The notes under the pieces are model-generated. The model ran no database searches, was not told the origin of the DNA, and was given only the letters and a program-made list of their open reading frames with translations. DNA of 64,000 nt from Artemisia argyi. Taxonomy: Eukaryota; Streptophyta; Magnoliopsida; Asterales; Asteraceae. Position numbers and translations under genes: made by a program. The stretch is from NCBI GenBank assembly GCA_030686995.1, contig CM060698.1:141565106-141629105 (forward strand), read 5' to 3'. Below, piece by piece: positions 59,674 through 64,000 of the stretch (positions are counted from its first letter, which is position 1; each line of letters opens with the position of its first letter).

Positions 59674-62600
59674 TCAATTGTGTTTTAAAAACTTTTCCAG
59701 ATCTTCTGGAGTCAAACATCGCATACCAATTTGGTGAACTAGACTAGCAAACCTTGATGGTGCTAAAGATTTGGTAAGTAAGTCCGCCAATTGGTACTCA
59801 GTTCCAACAAAATAAAGTTCAACGGTACCCTTTTCCACATGCTCTTTGATGAAGTGATATCGGAGATCGATGTGTTTGGATTTGCAATGATGCACTGTGT
59901 TGCAGGAGATAGCAATTGCACTCTTTGAATCACAGTAGATAGGAATCTTGTTGAATAGGTAGCCATAATCCTTAAGTTGTGATCTCATCCAAATGACTTG
60001 AGCACAACAAGCAGACATGGCTACGTATTCAGATTCAGTAGATGACAGTGAAGTGCAGTCCTGCTTCTTAGATTGCCATGACACGAGTGTGTCTAAACAA
60101 CCTGCATGGTCAGCATCTGAAAAAGCAATTAGTTCAAAACCAGAATCCTTCGGATACCAGATTCCCAAGTTAATGGTTCCCTTTATGTATCGAAGGATTC
60201 TCTTGACCTCACTGAGGTGTTTTTCAGTTGGTTTGGACTGATAGCGAGAGCACATGTAGACAGCAAATACTATATCAGGTCTGCTAGCTGTGAGATACAT
60301 GAGGGACCCAATCATACTTCAGTATTTGGTAGGGTCAACTGGAGTCCCATGTAAATCAGCATCTAGTTTTGTGGTATAGCCCATTGGTGTATTAAAAGTA
60401 TCACAAGACATCATTCCATGTTTCTTTAAAATTTCAAGAGCATATTTGGACTGATTTACAAAAATTCCACGGGGTGATTGATGAACTTGTAGTCCTAGAA
60501 AGAACGAAAGTTCACCCATCATGGACATTTCAAAATTATCTTTCATTAATTTTGCAAAATCATTAGAGTAACTTCTTTTTGTTGAGGCAAAAATAATGTC
60601 ATCGACATATATTTGAACAACAAGTAAGTCCTCCCCGAGGGTTTTTGTTAATAGTGTGGGATCCACCGATCCTTTAGAAAATTTATTTGCCAATAAGAAA
60701 GTGGACAGTTTGTCATACCACGCCCGTGGGGCTTGCTTAAGACCGTAGAGTGCCTTTTTGAGTCGGTAAACATGATTAGGACGCTCAGGATCAACGAAGC
60801 CTTCTAGTTGGCTAACATAAACTTCTTCACGGAGTTCTCCATTAAGAAATGCTGTTTTGACATCCATTTGGTAAACCACCATATTCCTGTGTGCAGCATA
60901 AGCCAAAAAGATCCGAACATCTTTATGTCGAGCCACTGGAGCAAAGGATTCAGCAAAATCAAGTCCTTCCAGTTAGGAGTATCCTTTCGCTACCAGACAT
61001 GATTTGTTGCGTATGACAGTCCCTTCAGCATCAAGCTTATTCTTCCAGATCCATTTTAACCCGATGACAAAGACTCCGTCAGGTCTTTCAACTAATTCCC
61101 AGACTTCTAATCTTATGAATTGCTGAAATTCCTCTTGCATAGATTCAATCCAGTTGTCATAAGTCATTGCATCTTTAATGTTCTTAGGTTCTTCGTGACA
61201 AACTGTGAGTGCATAGATACAAGTTTCTCCATCTGTGTGAAGTCGTTGTCTTGTCATAACAGGTGCATCTGGATGGCCAATAATATGAACTAGTGGATGG
61301 TCTCGAGTCCATTTGTGTGTTGAAGGGTGTAGTTGATAAGTATATCGCATGTTAGCAGGATCCAAATTGCGGGTTGACGACTCAGCTATATCAGGAACTG
61401 TAGGAGCCGGTGCAAACGGATTAAAGAACACATCAGGATCATGCTCTGCGGGTTGTGGAACTGATAGTGGTGTTGGATCTTCAGCTGGATGGCGGGAGTT
61501 AGAACCAGTTTGTTCTGCTGTAGATGGTGATACAATTGGAGGATCGTCGCTCTCAACACTTGTAGTAGTGTGTTGAGGTGAGTCTGGTACTGGAATGTTT
61601 TCAGGTTGAGCAGCGGAATTAGGTGAGACCTCAGTAGGACGGTGTTCAATTGTGTCATCAAATAGTGGAGCAAACAAGGTTTCTAATTCTTTGCGGTTGA
61701 GTGGCAATGGTTCAACTGAAGATGCCGGAGAGTTAAGACGGTTGAATTCGGGTCCTAAGCTGTGTTGCTCAGAAGCCATCTGTGTGAGTTCATCAAAGTT
61801 AGCGTGAATGGTTTCTTGAATTTCTCTTGTACGACAATTCCATATCCGAAAACCTTTGGAATTTTCACAATATCCAACGAACACTCCAATGTCAGCCTTT
61901 GCTTTAAGTTTACCTAAATCATCACGATCATTCTTCGGATAACAAAGTGCTCCAAATACATGAAAGTAATCGATGTTCGGTTTTCTTTTGTGAACAATTT
62001 GATAAGGTGTTTTGCGATGACGTTTTGTGATCATGCAACGGTTTTGGGTATAACATGCGGTTGAAACAGCTTCTGCCCACAAGTAATCTGGTAATTGAGC
62101 ATTAATCAACATAGTTCTAGCAGCTTCCACTAACGTCCTGTTGCATCTTTCAACCACACCATTCTGTTCTGGGCTTCTAGGAATAGATGTTTGATGTTCA
62201 ATTCCCACTTTCTCATAATAAGACCTAAGTGTCTGATTCTTGAATTCAGTTCCATTGTCAGTTCTGACGATTTGTACCGTGTTGCGTAACTGAACTTGAA
62301 TTTTAGTGAGAAAGGTGATGATCATTGAAGGAGCCTGATCTTTACTTCGTAAGAAATAAACCCAAGTCCATCTGGAGAAGTCATCTACAATTACAAGTAT
62401 GTAGCGTTTACCGTTGATACTTTGAATACGCATCGGTCCACATAAATCCATATGAAGCAGTTGTAAAACATGATTTGTACTTTGCTCAGGTTTAGACGGA
62501 AAATGAGCACGAGTACTTTTTCCTTGTTCACAGGCTGGACATAAGTGATCTTTGGTGAAACGGAATCTTGGAAATCCATCGACAAGTTTATAACGAGCAA

Positions 62601-63044
62601 GGTCAGTCATGGTTTTGAAATTCAAGTGTGAAAGACGTTTGTGCCATAACCAAGATTTTGTTGATTCTGCTTTGGAGAGAAGACATATTGGAGATGTTGC
62701 AATCATATCTGACATTGATATTGTATAAAGATTGGAGCCACGTGAGCCAGACATTAGATCGTTTCCTTGTAAGTCACGAACAAAGCAAGTTTTCTCACGA
62801 AATGCAACTTCGAGATCCCCATCACAGAATTGACCAACAGAGAAAAGGTTGTGTCCAAGGCCCTCCACATAATAAACACGGCTTATTTCGATGTTCCCAC
62901 TTACATAGTCACCATATCCCATGATTAGAGCGTAATGATCATTCCCGAATCTGACAGTACCAATAAACTTTGAGACAAAGTTGTGTAACAGTTTGAGATT
63001 GCCTGTCATATGTCGGGTGCATCCGCTATCAACAATCCAGAGAA
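59674..63044 (-). pseudogene. pol of element B (protease, integrase, RT, RNase H), broken
   Basis: Protease motif DSGCTRHMTG near 63030; integrase finger H-H-C-C (LWHKRLSH, CPACEQGKS) near 62640-62530; D-D(35)E core with HMDLCG, VRTDNG and ERCNR between 62450 and 62150; reverse transcriptase from about 61140, with YVDDIIFA near 60610; RNase H with FSDADHAG, SSTESEY and HIDLRYH near 60110-59850. Breaks: TAA at 60973-60975 in the RT; TGA at 60319-60321 at the RT/RNase H boundary. The RNase H also lacks the RKSTSGG-type stretch that copia proteins usually have after DHAGCLDT, an in-frame loss of about 14 residues. The same frame is kept throughout these three pieces. Confidence 0.88.
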
Positions 63045-64000
63045 TGATCTGTACCACCTGCATCACAAGAAGAAGACACAGATGGAACAGAAGTAAGGGT
63101 GGAACCCAAAGACAGTGCGGGTTCCTGTTGGTTAGAAACACATGTTTTCAACAATTTAGGGATCCATTTAAAGTCTGGTTTGTGTTGTAACCAACGTTGC
63201 CAATTCCAACTAGTTTTTGCTTTCTTAATGTTAAATGCACTAGTAGTTGGCTCATTCCTAGATTTGTTCTTGGCACCTATGGGGGTAACTGCAACTTCAT
63301 TAGAAACCGTAGAAGACGGCTTTCCTAAGTTAGACTTAGAGGCAGTAGTGGGCCTAGAAGGAATGCGTGTCCTACGTTTCTTATGACGTGAAAGTAGAGA
63401 ATTAGCGATACATTTTGTATGATCACCAGATGAAACATTTTTACGACAAAACACACAGGATGCATTAATATTGAAAACATTCAAAGGTTCATCATTCGTT
63501 ACATTTAGATTTTGATTACAATTTGCCAGATTAGAATCTAAATCTGATGCAACATGAGTCTTATTCAAGTTCCTAAGTTGATCTTCTACTTCTTGGGCTT
63601 CTAGTTGTCCTTTCTTACGTTGCAAGATCCTATTCTTCTTTTTACTTTTTCGCTTGGGTCTGCTAACACTAGTAGTGGAGACTAGTCCTGTAGAAGTGGA
63701 GTTATCAACATTAGTGTTTTGAACAACCTTTCCTTTATCAGTCTTGCCTACGTGATACATTCCTGGTGCTATTACCGTGGTGTCAACAAACTTTCCTTTT
63801 TGGAATATCTTAATTTTCTCTTTCAAATCAATGATGATGTGATTCTTATCCTGAATATTTGACTCAAGTATGCCATTGCAATGTTTAATGTCAATGTGGT
63901 TTTGAAGAAATGCATCATTTTCAATTTTTAAGTCCGCAATTTCTTGCTCGTATTTGAGACACAAACTTTTGAAAGACTCATTGTTTTTGCAAAGCTGACA
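63029..64000 (-). pseudogene. gag C-terminal region of element B, partial, frameshifted into pol
   Basis: Open from the right window edge to TGA 63029-63031. It has a coiled-coil-like start (EQEIADLKIENDAF), a basic stretch (RPKRKSKKKNRI), a Cys/His group (CVFCRK..H...C near 63450), and a Ser-rich end. pol is in another frame (offset one base); the two meet near 63038-63045, just before the protease motif. In copia elements gag and pol normally share one frame, so I read this as a one-base insertion. Confidence 0.75.

Larger units (their letters stand above)
45190..64000 (-). mobile_element. Copia-type retroelement A, 3' portion, interrupted by element B
   Basis: 3' LTR at 45190-47723, polypurine tract at 47724-47738, internal region 47739-50997 with two extra reading frames, then cut by element B at 50998. 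Its gag-pol must lie beyond the right edge. The target base run aacac (45185-45189) precedes the LTR. The extra frames between pol and the LTR point to the SIRE-like part of Ty1/copia or to a related Asteraceae lineage, as an inference. Confidence 0.7.
50998..64000 (-). mobile_element. Ty1/copia retrotransposon B, SIRE-like, 3' 13 kb
   Basis: 3' LTR at 50998-51350 and PPT, a 2.3 kb non-coding zone, a very long extra reading frame (53646-57788), a spacer, then pol (59674-63044) and the gag end, which runs off the window. The order integrase-before-reverse transcriptase is copia. It sits in the extra ORF 1 of element A; the host bases before it are aaact (50993-50997). The 5' LTR is outside. 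At least four coding breaks make this copy defective. Confidence 0.88.

Overview
This window looks like a transposon-rich stretch of plant nuclear DNA. The base composition is AT-rich, introns follow GT-AG, and the long open frames are Ty3/gypsy and Ty1/copia proteins. The extra retroelement frames on the right (LYLHQFW-type and VEDLQLGVESYQ-type proteins) resemble families I remember from Asteraceae genomes such as Tanacetum. That placement is an inference from memory, not a search. The only ordinary host protein gene I can support is the 3' end of a SUMO-like (Rad60-SLD type) gene at 2624-3107, plus strand.

Layout. 1-5.3 kb: intron, last two coding exons and a probable spliced 3' UTR of the SUMO-like gene, with a hAT-type MITE, a GGACCG-rich foldback element and a Mutator-type MITE. 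7-44 kb: a locally duplicated array. Its repeated modules carry six long RNA hairpins (7215-7361, 25340-25480, 25644-25790, 33972-34113, 36578-36716, 39955-40096), four of them with a clear TATA box or TATA-like motif upstream. They look like a tandemly amplified family of microRNA-type precursor genes, and the stems show compensatory base changes. I cannot assign them to a known miRNA family.

The array is cut by insertions whose unfilled sites are preserved in sister copies inside the same window. These are a recent 10.4 kb Ty3/gypsy chromovirus with 2.68 kb LTRs (7989-18435), a probable 3.4 kb solo LTR (20779-24223), a 320 bp Mutator-type MITE (28026-28345), a 403 bp Helitron (29278-29680), a 5'-truncated LINE (40283-41510), a tRNA-derived SINE (42588-42813) and an AAATTT-filled foldback element inside a TA microsatellite (42925-43974).

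44-64 kb: a nested stack. A Helitron carrying an RPA-like exon (from 44070) is interrupted by the 3' LTR of a minus-strand copia-type element (45190-47723), which itself holds a probable solo LTR. The internal region of that element is interrupted at 50997/50998 by a second minus-strand Ty1/copia element. This second element has a 353 bp 3' LTR, a broken gag-pol and a very long extra reading frame downstream of pol, and it runs off the right edge. Every retroelement polyprotein here is broken by at least one in-frame stop; the pol frames and the second element's extra frame are each one C-to-T step from a sense codon.

Nothing resembles a bacterial operon, CRISPR array or rRNA gene, and no convincing tRNA gene was seen. 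Module borders are by-eye approximations; terminal repeats, target duplications and stop codons were read base by base.
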